From: Firmicutes bacterium UBA3906
Lineage (GTDB): Bacteria; Bacillota; Clostridia; Caldicoprobacterales; DTU083
NCBI GenBank assembly: GCA_002391555.1
Contig: DGFG01000149.1
Location: 1-5,153 of the forward strand
Length of the DNA stretch: 5,153 nt
Reading direction: 5' to 3'
Shown here in pieces: positions 1-5,153 of this stretch (the first letter of the stretch is position 1; each line of letters starts with the position of its first letter). Below the pieces are notes generated by a model. That model saw only the letters and a program-made list of their open reading frames with translations, did not search any database and had not been told where the DNA came from. The translations under genes and the position numbers were made by a program.

Positions 1-132
1 GATGGCCACTATAAGGATGAAACCATTAGAAAGATGCGGGTCTTAAACCCAGATATAGAGAAAAACAAAGAGTTGCTCCACGAGTTTATATATGGGGCAG
101 ACGAAAAAGAGTCAGTCACTAATAACAATTAG
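1..132 (+). CDS. C-terminal fragment of an unrecognised protein (5' end outside window)
   Basis: The plus-strand frame is open from the first base and ends at a TAG at 130-132, giving 43 residues of the C-terminus of a gene that begins before the window. The other two plus frames close early. The peptide is charged and looks helical: it contains ETIRKMRVLNPDIEKNKELL and ends in a polar tail with three Asn. I do not recognise a family, and 43 residues are too few to assign a function. Codon choice (ATA, AAA, GAG, GGG) is plausible for this genome. The stop lies 126 bases before the hairpin at 259-290, whose T-rich right flank suits termination of this strand. That is a rather long 3' untranslated stretch, so a further small element between them is possible, although none is visible. 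Being coding rather than accidental is likely but not certain. Confidence 0.55.
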   Translation, partial: DGHYKDETIRKMRVLNPDIEKNKELLHEFIYGADEKESVTNNN

Positions 133-258
133 GACAAAGTAGACTCTAAGCTTTAAAGGAAAGGTTAAATTTTAATATGTAACCGGCCAAAATCGTCCAA
201 ACTTTATAGCTATCAGCTAAGCTTTATCTGTAAGCAGCTAAAAATATATCAATAAAAG
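133..258. other. AT-rich intergenic stretch between convergent genes
   Basis: No open frame with a ribosome binding site, tRNA-like fold or strong hairpin is visible here. The only local structure is a 10-base direct repeat (CTAAGCTTTA at 146-155 and 217-226) and a 5-bp inverted repeat around TAGCTATCAGCTA. Both are short enough to be chance in AT-rich DNA. The stretch most likely serves as the 3' untranslated region of the plus-strand gene that ends at 132. Confidence 0.4.
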
Positions 259-290
259 AAAGACGTGTTCTAAATAAAGAACACGTCTTT
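259..290. terminator. Bidirectional intrinsic terminator between convergent transcripts
   Basis: A perfect 12-bp inverted repeat has left arm AAAGACGTGTTC (259-270), an 8-base loop TAAATAAA (271-278) and right arm GAACACGTCTTT (279-290). On the plus strand it runs into a T-rich tract (GTTTATTTATTTG). On the minus strand it is followed by CTTTTATT and more AT-rich sequence. The hairpin begins 18 bases past the CotH stop, so it is well placed to end the minus-strand operon. It can also end the plus-strand gene that stops at 132. Neither U-tract is uninterrupted, so efficiency in each direction is inferred. Confidence 0.85.
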
Positions 291-308
291 GTTTATTTAT
301 TTGCTTTA

Positions 309-2987
309 TTATTTTATTTTCCCTTTTCTAATGGGTATAAGGTTTAGCAGGGCATGTATAATTGCAATCCCTATCACAATTAAGAGGCCAATAAAGAGGG
401 CTGATATAGCTTTTCTAATAGGCAGGGGCTTAAAGCTTGCAGTTATTTCAATATCACCCTTTGGGATAATCCTTAACCTATCCCCTATCTGCTCTATATC
501 CTGGTACTGGTCTAGACCTTGCCAGCCAGCAAATTTATAGCCTGGCATAGCCTGGGCAGTCAATTCTATAGGTACAGCCTTGAAATATTGGCCTGTAAAG
601 CTACTTTCATCCCCTACTCCAGGAGTGGCCTTGACTATATCTATAGAGTTTATCCTTATAAAGCCACCCTTAGTGTTTGTATTGTTTACCCTTACATTAA
701 CTGTACCCTCAAGGCCAAACATATCCATGATATGGTCTTTAAGGTAGGCAGGTCTTTGCTCGGCAAAATCCCTAAGCTTGTCGACCTCCTCCTGCCAGCT
801 AGCCACAGACCCACCATGTAGGGCCCACCTTGAAAGATGGTCCTTGATCGATGGCATTAGCATGTTTGCTAGCCTGTCTATCCTCTCTAAAACCACATCC
901 TCCCTAAAGGATGTATTCATATGGTCAGCATACCTGTTTATAAGTTCATACCTAAAATCCTGATTTTCCAGGAGACCATTTATTATTATGCCAGGCCATT
1001 GCTCGCCGGTTTCAGGGCTCTGCCGCCTAGTTGCCCAGTCAAGCATATTAAAGCTAGCATCCTGGCCAAGTCCAAAGCCTAGATCAAGATCGTATAGGAC
1101 AAAGCGCCAACGTCCGTCTAGATGGTCAGTCTCCTTATCTATAAGATACTTATCCTCACCAGTCTTTTCCTGGCCTATCCTATCTCCATCTGCCCTGTCC
1201 TGATCTAGCAAAAGCTGGTCTATACTATCCTCATCTTTTGTTTCACCGCTTTGGTCCTGGCCCTTGTATCTCCATAGTCTTACATTATTATGGGGCCAGT
1301 CCACATTATTTGCATAGGTGTTTACCACAAAGTAATCTAAATAATTGTCTATATCTAGTAGCCCTTTAACCTTAAGATAATTGTCTTTAACAGATAAGTC
1401 ATGGCTTAGGATAAAGTCGAGCATCTTGAAATAGTCTGCCTCATCCCCTGGCTTGCCCTCATTTAATTCACCATTGTTATCTAATAGTACAAGCTTGTCT
1501 GGATCGGCCCCGTAATGGCCCTCTAAATAAAAGCGGTCAAGCCTCTCCTGTATATAATGGATACCCCAAAATTCACCGTTTATAAATACTACAAGGGGGC
1601 TGCTTTTTATTGTAGCTAAGTCCCTATGGGCCACAAGGCCTTGGATTAGGCTGTTGCGCATACCGGCATATTCCCAGTCATCGCCAGCGTTATTTAAGAC
1701 TAACCGTTTATATCCTAGGTCTGTAGCTAGGCCACTGGCCCCTCCTAGATCTGCAAAGGGGTCAAAGGCGAATAGGTTTAAAGGGTCATAGTCAGTTCTG
1801 GCATATAGGCGGAGGCTCTTTTGTGCCTTGGCGGAGGTTAGGCCACCATGGATCCTTATACCAGCATTTTGGGCCAGTAGCTGCCTACCGGCTATATCAT
1901 AGTATTCTAGGTAAACAGGCCTTTCCCAAGCCCTGCCCCTTTGATGATAGTTAGCCGGTGCATCAGACCCTGGATTTTCAAAGGGATTATTAAGCTTCCA
2001 GTCATCAAAGATTGCCCCTGGCACATAGATTCCCTTTTCCCTATCAAAGAGGTTATCTGGATCGGTTGTAAGAGAAAGCACAGGAAGCTGGTACCTGTCC
2101 TTAATTTTACTATCAACAAAGTATGTACTGGTTACTATCTCACTTGCCTTATAGCCATCCTTAAAGGCTCTAGCCCTGACGACTGTACCCTTTCTAGTTT
2201 GAATCGGGCCAAGGTCTCGGCCAGGAAGACTGGTCCTTATACCTGTATATAGGTCCTCTTCTGTAGACCTATCTTGTATCTTTATTGGACCGGTATATAG
2301 GGGTGAGTTTTCATCTGGTTCACTCCCGTCAAGGGTGTACCTGATTTGGGCCTTTGGGTCATTGGTCCTAAGGCTAAGTGAAAAAGCATTCTTATAAAAG
2401 CCCCCTACATGGGAAAAACCTGGGGCCTCAAGCCCTTTTTCAAGGAGGAGTCCTCCTGCATTAGTAGTGGCAGGTGTAGCCTTTTCAAATATGCTAGCCC
2501 TCAGGCTCCTCTCTGTTTCCCTTCCATAGGACATATTGCTAGCTAGGGAGGGAAATTCGATACTACTTTGCTCTATTCCATCTGAATTGTATAAAAAGAC
2601 CCTATCTCCAGAGCTAGATAGCCTAAAATTGGTATGACAAGGCCCATTAGCCTGGCCCCTATCCTTGCCAGATGCCCATACAAGCATATAGCCTTTAGCC
2701 TTTATAAAGGTATCCTCTGGGAATTGCCACTTGAGTACCCCTTTTTCATCTGACAAATACCAACCACCTATATTGACCTTATCTGGCCCTGTATTATAAA
2801 GCTCTAGCCAGTCAGAAAAATCTCCATCATCATCTGCTATAAAACTATTGTTTGAAGCCATCACTTCATTTATTAAAACCCTGGTAGCCGGTGAGCTTTC
2901 TTTTTTGGCATAATAGCTAGTATAGCCAAAAAACAAGGCTAAACCAACGAGTAATATTACTATGATCAATGAAATGATCTGCTTCAT
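309..2987 (-). CDS. CotH-kinase family surface protein with lamin-tail and chitobiase-like domains, anchored at both ends
   Basis: 892 residues. A hydrophobic segment at 4-22 with no clear cleavage site is followed by a lamin-tail domain (about 36-140: INEVMASNN, DWLELYN, GWYLSD), a chitobiase C-terminal/FN3-like sandwich (about 186-292: IRYTLDGSEP), then the CotH domain (about 300-700). The CotH core shows GIRIHGG (376-382), NAGDDW (433-438), MRNSLIQGL (443-451), FINGEFWGIHYIQERLD (468-484), NVDWPHNN (561-568; D563, N567 and N568 are likely active-site residues) and FVLYDLDLGFG (629-639; D633 and D635 are likely metal ligands). An acidic insert occupies about 576-624. Next come a bacterial-repeat-like domain (GYKFAGW, 816-822), a second membrane segment (859-883) and the basic tail PIRKGKIK. 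CotH proteins are atypical secreted protein kinases (spore-coat CotH in Bacillus); the relative SidJ is a glutamylase, so a different transferase activity is possible. The start is supported by AAGGGAG nine bases upstream. It is the last gene of the operon, and no spore-coat gene is nearby, so a surface role outside sporulation is inferred. Confidence 0.93.
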   Translation of the reverse strand: MKQIISLIIVILLVGLALFFGYTSYYAKKESSPATRVLINEVMASNNSFIADDDGDFSDWLELYNTGPDKVNIGGWYLSDEKGVLKWQFPEDTFIKAKGYMLVWASGKDRGQANGPCHTNFRLSSSGDRVFLYNSDGIEQSSIEFPSLASNMSYGRETERSLRASIFEKATPATTNAGGLLLEKGLEAPGFSHVGGFYKNAFSLSLRTNDPKAQIRYTLDGSEPDENSPLYTGPIKIQDRSTEEDLYTGIRTSLPGRDLGPIQTRKGTVVRARAFKDGYKASEIVTSTYFVDSKIKDRYQLPVLSLTTDPDNLFDREKGIYVPGAIFDDWKLNNPFENPGSDAPANYHQRGRAWERPVYLEYYDIAGRQLLAQNAGIRIHGGLTSAKAQKSLRLYARTDYDPLNLFAFDPFADLGGASGLATDLGYKRLVLNNAGDDWEYAGMRNSLIQGLVAHRDLATIKSSPLVVFINGEFWGIHYIQERLDRFYLEGHYGADPDKLVLLDNNGELNEGKPGDEADYFKMLDFILSHDLSVKDNYLKVKGLLDIDNYLDYFVVNTYANNVDWPHNNVRLWRYKGQDQSGETKDEDSIDQLLLDQDRADGDRIGQEKTGEDKYLIDKETDHLDGRWRFVLYDLDLGFGLGQDASFNMLDWATRRQSPETGEQWPGIIINGLLENQDFRYELINRYADHMNTSFREDVVLERIDRLANMLMPSIKDHLSRWALHGGSVASWQEEVDKLRDFAEQRPAYLKDHIMDMFGLEGTVNVRVNNTNTKGGFIRINSIDIVKATPGVGDESSFTGQYFKAVPIELTAQAMPGYKFAGWQGLDQYQDIEQIGDRLRIIPKGDIEITASFKPLPIRKAISALFIGLLIVIGIAIIHALLNLIPIRKGKIK

Positions 2988-2996
2988 AGCCTGCTA

Positions 2997-3003
2997 CTCC
3001 CTT
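2997..3003 (-). promoter_or_regulatory. Ribosome binding site of the CotH gene
   Basis: The minus strand reads AAGGGAG, then nine bases, then the ATG at 2987-2985. It lies inside the 43-base gap after the VTC gene. It fixes the CotH start, and no other ATG near the N-terminus competes. Confidence 0.75.
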
Positions 3004-3030
3004 CTTAGAATCAAGCAAAATAAAAGTCTG

Positions 3031-3825
3031 TTATAGATTAAAGCCTGGGTCAAAGCCAGGTGAAAAACTGTCTAGTAGGTCTTCTTTATCTAAGATTTGT
3101 CCAAAGGCCATTGTATCGGGCCTGGATATTTCAATACTCTGTCCATACTTACTATTGGATACAGCCTTTAGTTCATGGTCTCTTACTAAGCGGCTTAACC
3201 ATTTTGGTTTTTCCATATCCGCCTTTATCTCCAAAACAACTGTACCATAGGCATGCTCCTTGAAAAATACATCCTCTTGAAAGAGGAAATCGGCAGCAGC
3301 ACTTTCCACCCTGTGGTCTAGGGTAATCCTAAGGGCATCCCCATCCCTTGACTTAAAGCCCTCTCTCCGGTACCTAACTATGGTTTTAGGTCGCATACCC
3401 TGTAGTAGGGTTAGTCGCTCAAAATCCTCCATAACTGAGTTTCTTATCTGTGGCCAATGCAAGCTTGTAATAAAGGTCTCATATTCTTCTAATGAAACAA
3501 AGGTTGCAAACTTTTTCATCACATTGCCAAACTTGGTCTTAAACTCAACGGATAGGTTTGAGTTAGGGTCGGCTTGGTCAGTATAGGACCTTATCCTAAG
3601 CTTTACCCTTCCATAGTCCCCCTGGTCCTTTTCCCTGTAGGCCTGATAGTCAAAGCTATCAAAGTAAAGGCTTTTTACCAGATAGCCCTGTTCATGGTTT
3701 GCTATCTTGGTATAGATATCCTCTTCCATATAAGGCCTTATGGCGTTTTTTATTTGCTGGTAGCTCCTGTAATCTAGCTTGTATTTGCTTTCATACCTAG
3801 TTCTTTCTCTCATAGTAACCCCCAT
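3031..3825 (-). CDS. VTC-domain (CYTH-fold) polyphosphate polymerase-like protein
   Basis: Up to 264 residues forming one cytosolic VTC domain, the fold of the catalytic part of yeast Vtc4, which makes polyphosphate from ATP inside a basic tunnel. Visible motifs in order: RYESKYKL (10-17), KSLYFD (51-56), RVKLRIRSY (73-81, alternating Arg/Lys), VEFKTK (93-98), MKKF (103-106), RYRREGF (151-157), RITLD (166-170), LEIKAD (198-203, acidic metal ligand plus Lys) and SNSKYGQSI (223-231). All the expected basic and acidic tunnel positions appear present, so an active enzyme is likely. The SPX and VTC1-type membrane parts of the fungal complex are absent; the adjacent DUF4956 protein may replace the membrane part (inference). 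A short tail (about 233-264) ends in SPGFDPGFNL. The second ATG at 3813-3811 is a serious alternative start, because GGGGG sits five bases before it, while the first ATG has only a weak AGG upstream. Polyphosphate or triphosphate hydrolysis by a CYTH relative is the main alternative function. Confidence 0.92.
   Translation of the reverse strand: MGVTMRERTRYESKYKLDYRSYQQIKNAIRPYMEEDIYTKIANHEQGYLVKSLYFDSFDYQAYREKDQGDYGRVKLRIRSYTDQADPNSNLSVEFKTKFGNVMKKFATFVSLEEYETFITSLHWPQIRNSVMEDFERLTLLQGMRPKTIVRYRREGFKSRDGDALRITLDHRVESAAADFLFQEDVFFKEHAYGTVVLEIKADMEKPKWLSRLVRDHELKAVSNSKYGQSIEISRPDTMAFGQILDKEDLLDSFSPGFDPGFNL
3819..3823 (-). promoter_or_regulatory. Possible Shine-Dalgarno GGGGG that would set an internal VTC start
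   Basis: The minus strand reads ATGGGGGTTACTATG. The five-G run overlaps the first ATG and lies five bases from the second one, and it could pair with the anti-SD CCUCC through one G-U wobble. If used, the VTC protein starts MRERTRYESKY, which fits the short N-termini common in this family. The difference is only four residues. Confidence 0.35.
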
Positions 3826-3835
3826 ATAGGCTGGC

Positions 3836-4510
3836 CTAGACAGGTAAAGCTAGCTGGGGTGCCAAAAGAGATACCCTGCTGACGCCCTCTAGGTCTTTTA
3901 TACTTTCAACTAGGCCATCTATTGAGTCAGCTTTTGGAACGACAAGCTCATAAATGAGCTCCCATTTTTCAGCCTCTAGCTGCTTGGTTCTTATTCGTGC
4001 ATATAGTTGCTGGGAAGATAGGACCTTTTCTACTTGGCCTGAAGGCAGGTCCCCCTTGCCCGAAACTACTAGTATGTACTCGCCGCGGACAGTCCGTTTG
4101 TGCTTTAAGAGGAAAAGAACTGTCACTAGCAGGGCTATTATCAAAGTAGAGACAATCGTTATGGTCCAATTATAGGTACCACAGCCTAGACCTACACCTA
4201 TAGACCAGAAAATAAAGACCATGTCCCTAGAATCCTTGATTGGGGTCCTAAAGCGGATAATGGATAGTGACCCAACTAGACCTAAGGATAATACAAGGTT
4301 GCCCTGAATAAAGAACATAACCATAGTTACTATTGGCCCTATTCCTGCTATGGTCGTCAAAAAGCCCGGCTCATAGGTCATGCTCCTGTGGACTACCCTG
4401 TAGACTATAGCAATAAATACTGACAAGACCACAGAAAACAAAAGGGAAACAAGTAGATTGACTAACTCCTGCCCGGGTACCATTAGATAACCCATAATAA
4501 TGTCCCACAT
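3836..4510 (-). CDS. DUF4956 family integral membrane protein with cytosolic ACT/ferredoxin-like tail
   Basis: 224 residues from the ATG at 4510. An upstream ATG at 4528 would add six residues but has no ribosome binding site, whereas GGAGGGG lies exactly nine bases before the 4510 ATG. The N-terminal half is membrane-embedded: hydrophobic segments at about 16-39, 50-68, 69-85, 97-112 and 114-136. The family signature GLVGSLSIIRFRTPIKDSRD (77-96) sits between segments, with Arg, Lys and Asp at the membrane edge. After the basic KHKRTVRG (136-143), residues 144-217 look like an alternating beta-alpha domain (YILVVSG, ELIYELVV, SIDGLVESI, VSRVSLLAP), which resembles regulatory ACT-type tails. 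The family has no assigned biochemical function that I know of. Its place as first gene of the operon, ten bases before the VTC gene, suggests it is the membrane partner of the VTC enzyme, perhaps a channel or scaffold. Distant likeness to MgtC-type proteins is only an impression. Confidence 0.9.
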   Translation of the reverse strand: MWDIIMGYLMVPGQELVNLLVSLLFSVVLSVFIAIVYRVVHRSMTYEPGFLTTIAGIGPIVTMVMFFIQGNLVLSLGLVGSLSIIRFRTPIKDSRDMVFIFWSIGVGLGCGTYNWTITIVSTLIIALLVTVLFLLKHKRTVRGEYILVVSGKGDLPSGQVEKVLSSQQLYARIRTKQLEAEKWELIYELVVPKADSIDGLVESIKDLEGVSRVSLLAPQLALPV

Positions 4511-4519
4511 TTTGAAAAA

Positions 4520-4526
4520 CCCCTCC
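4520..4526 (-). promoter_or_regulatory. Strong ribosome binding site that decides the DUF4956 start
   Basis: The minus strand reads GGAGGGG, followed by nine bases (TTTTTCAAA) and ATG at 4510-4508. This near-perfect site lies within the first codons of the longer reading frame that starts at 4528, arguing that the longer start is not used. Confidence 0.8.
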
Positions 4527-4534
4527 ATTAACTA

Positions 4535-4540
4535 TTTATA
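4535..4540 (-). promoter_or_regulatory. Candidate -10 box of the DUF4956-VTC-CotH operon promoter
   Basis: The minus strand carries TATAAA here, five of six matches to TATAAT. Transcription would begin near 4528, giving a leader of roughly 18 bases that carries the GGAGGGG site. No good TTGACA lies 16-18 bases upstream; that position falls on the T-tract of the preceding terminator. The argument is mainly positional: a terminator precedes the operon, so a promoter is expected between 4557 and 4526. Confidence 0.3.
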
Positions 4541-4556
4541 ATTGTTTGCTAAGCTT

Positions 4557-4587
4557 AAAAAAGGCGGTTGGAAATCAATCCAACCGC
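4557..4587 (-). terminator. Intrinsic terminator of the SH3b-protein gene
   Basis: On the minus strand a 9-bp stem (GCGGTTGGA paired with TCCAACCGC, 4587-4579 with 4572-4564) closes a 6-base loop. It is followed at once by C and six T (4563, then 4562-4557). It begins about 55 bases after the stop of the SH3b gene. On the plus strand the hairpin is followed only by mixed AT-rich sequence, so it reads mainly as a minus-strand terminator. It separates the upstream gene from the DUF4956 operon, although leakage into the operon is possible. Confidence 0.85.
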
Positions 4588-4642
4588 TCATCTTTATTTG
4601 AATATTTATCTTTGATAATATAGCGGTACTTTTTCCCTATAG

Positions 4643-5153
4643 CTACTTAATATAGTCTGAATGTACATATGCAGTCGTGTTATTTAGCCTTATCTTGTAC
4701 CACTTACCACTAGTACCTGTTATGGTAACCTTGTTGTTGCGGACTAGCCTTGATACTATCTTATAATTGGTACCTGGGCCAGACCGTACATTTAGGGCTG
4801 AGGCTGTAACAGTGCCTGTTCTGCTTGTACTTGTGTTGCCACTTGATTGGCCACTTACAGTGACATAGCTTGTACTTACATACCTTGTGGCACCCTTGTA
4901 GTTTATCTTGTACCAGCTTCCACTCTTGCCTAGTATGGTAAGCTTGGTCCCCTTGGTAACATAACCTACAGCCTTGTAGCTAGTACCTGGGCCAGTTCGT
5001 ACATTGAGTGCACTTGCATTTACTGTTCCTATTGTTTGCTGGCTAGTTCCAGTGCTTTCTTGTACATTCAGATAATCGGCACTTACATAGCGTTTTACGC
5101 CCTTGTATTCAACCTCGTACCAGTTACCTGTCTTGCCCAGTACTTTGAGCTTG
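4643..5153 (-). CDS. C-terminal part of a secreted SH3b-repeat protein (5' end outside window)
   Basis: The minus-strand frame is open from the window edge to a TAG at 4645-4643, giving 169 residues. It holds the end of one SH3b domain (residues 1-29 of the fragment) and two complete ones (about 43-98 and 114-169). Each complete copy begins ASALNVRxGPGTxYK and all end on the pattern WY-x(8-9)-YV-x3-Y. The linkers are rich in Ser, Thr, Gly and Gln (QESTGTSQQT, SGQSSGNTSTS). The repeat period is 69-71 residues. Bacterial SH3b repeats bind peptidoglycan or its cross-bridges and usually accompany a hydrolase (amidase, glucosaminidase or NlpC/P60), so this is probably a secreted cell-wall protein whose catalytic part lies upstream, off the window. 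There is no LPxTG motif or membrane tail: the protein stops right after the last SH3b strand (HSDYIK). Its terminator and the spacing suggest a separate transcript from the downstream operon. Confidence 0.9.
   Translation of the reverse strand, partial: KLKVLGKTGNWYEVEYKGVKRYVSADYLNVQESTGTSQQTIGTVNASALNVRTGPGTSYKAVGYVTKGTKLTILGKSGSWYKINYKGATRYVSTSYVTVSGQSSGNTSTSRTGTVTASALNVRSGPGTNYKIVSRLVRNNKVTITGTSGKWYKIRLNNTTAYVHSDYIK
4769..5025 (-). repeat. Repeated SH3b coding units, about 210-base period
   Basis: The stretch encoding NVRxGPGTxYK occurs twice, near 4769-4800 and 4979-5010, with near-identical DNA (both contain GTACCTGGGCCAG on the plus strand). The WY motifs of the three domains are 69 and 71 codons apart. 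This is domain duplication inside one gene, not a mobile element. Confidence 0.7.

Noticed and set aside
146..226. Direct repeat CTAAGCTTTA at 146-155 and 217-226 as a possible regulatory or attachment site
   Set aside because: It is only 10 AT-rich bases. A similar CTAAGCTTA also occurs near 4549, and there is no integrase, tRNA or mobile gene nearby.
289..821. Two plus-strand open frames (289-540 and 519-821) antisense to the CotH C-terminus
   Set aside because: Both are the complement of coding sequence for the membrane tail and repeat domain. The first starts inside the terminator hairpin, and neither has domain support.
1116..1262. Acidic CotH insert as an inserted separate gene, intein or mobile element
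   Set aside because: The frame is continuous, there are no splicing motifs or terminal repeats, and the stretch is short and low-complexity, which fits a local expansion better.
1941..2252. 103-residue plus-strand open frame inside the CotH gene
   Set aside because: It lies antisense to a well-supported gene with conserved domains, shows no recognisable motif and has an unlikely composition. It is a shadow frame.
309..2987. CotH as evidence of a spore-coat locus
   Set aside because: No CotB/CotG-like substrate or other spore gene is present, and the two membrane segments and VTC/DUF4956 partners point to a surface role in growing cells.
1..5153. CRISPR array, tRNA, rRNA, insertion sequence or riboswitch
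   Set aside because: I saw no regularly spaced short repeats, tRNA cloverleaf, transposase frame, terminal inverted repeats or recognisable aptamer on either strand.

Overview
The window looks like a low-to-mid GC Bacillota chromosome (about 42% GC from a few lines counted by eye). It probably comes from an anaerobic clostridial or Tissierellia-type lineage. The grounds are strong Shine-Dalgarno sites, heavy use of AGG (Arg), CTA (Leu) and ATA (Ile) codons, SH3b-repeat surface proteins and the gene set itself. No gene here fixes the genus, so this placement is an inference.

Layout, left to right. Bases 1-132 are the 3' end of an unrecognised plus-strand gene. It converges on a minus-strand operon across a perfect 12-bp hairpin (259-290) with T-rich flanks on both sides. 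The minus-strand operon, read right to left, holds three genes: a DUF4956 integral membrane protein (4510-3836), a VTC/CYTH-fold polyphosphate-polymerase-like protein (3825-3031), and a large CotH-kinase protein anchored at both ends, with lamin-tail and chitobiase-like modules (2987-309). The gaps are only 10 and 43 bases, so co-transcription is likely. Upstream lies the 3' end of another minus-strand gene (5153-4643) encoding tandem SH3b domains. It ends in its own intrinsic terminator (about 4557-4587), so the three-gene operon probably starts from a promoter squeezed between that terminator and the DUF4956 gene.

The main point of interest is the DUF4956-VTC-CotH module. The family annotations, the intact VTC tunnel residues and the CotH kinase motifs suggest a membrane-coupled phosphate-polymer or phosphotransfer system. 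In this model a cytosolic VTC enzyme works with a membrane partner, and a kinase-like domain sits outside the cell. The combination recurs in Gram-positive genomes as far as I recall, but its biochemistry is undefined to my knowledge. Features specific to this copy are an acidic insert of about 50 residues inside the CotH kinase core and a DUF4956 start codon that the Shine-Dalgarno site moves six codons downstream.
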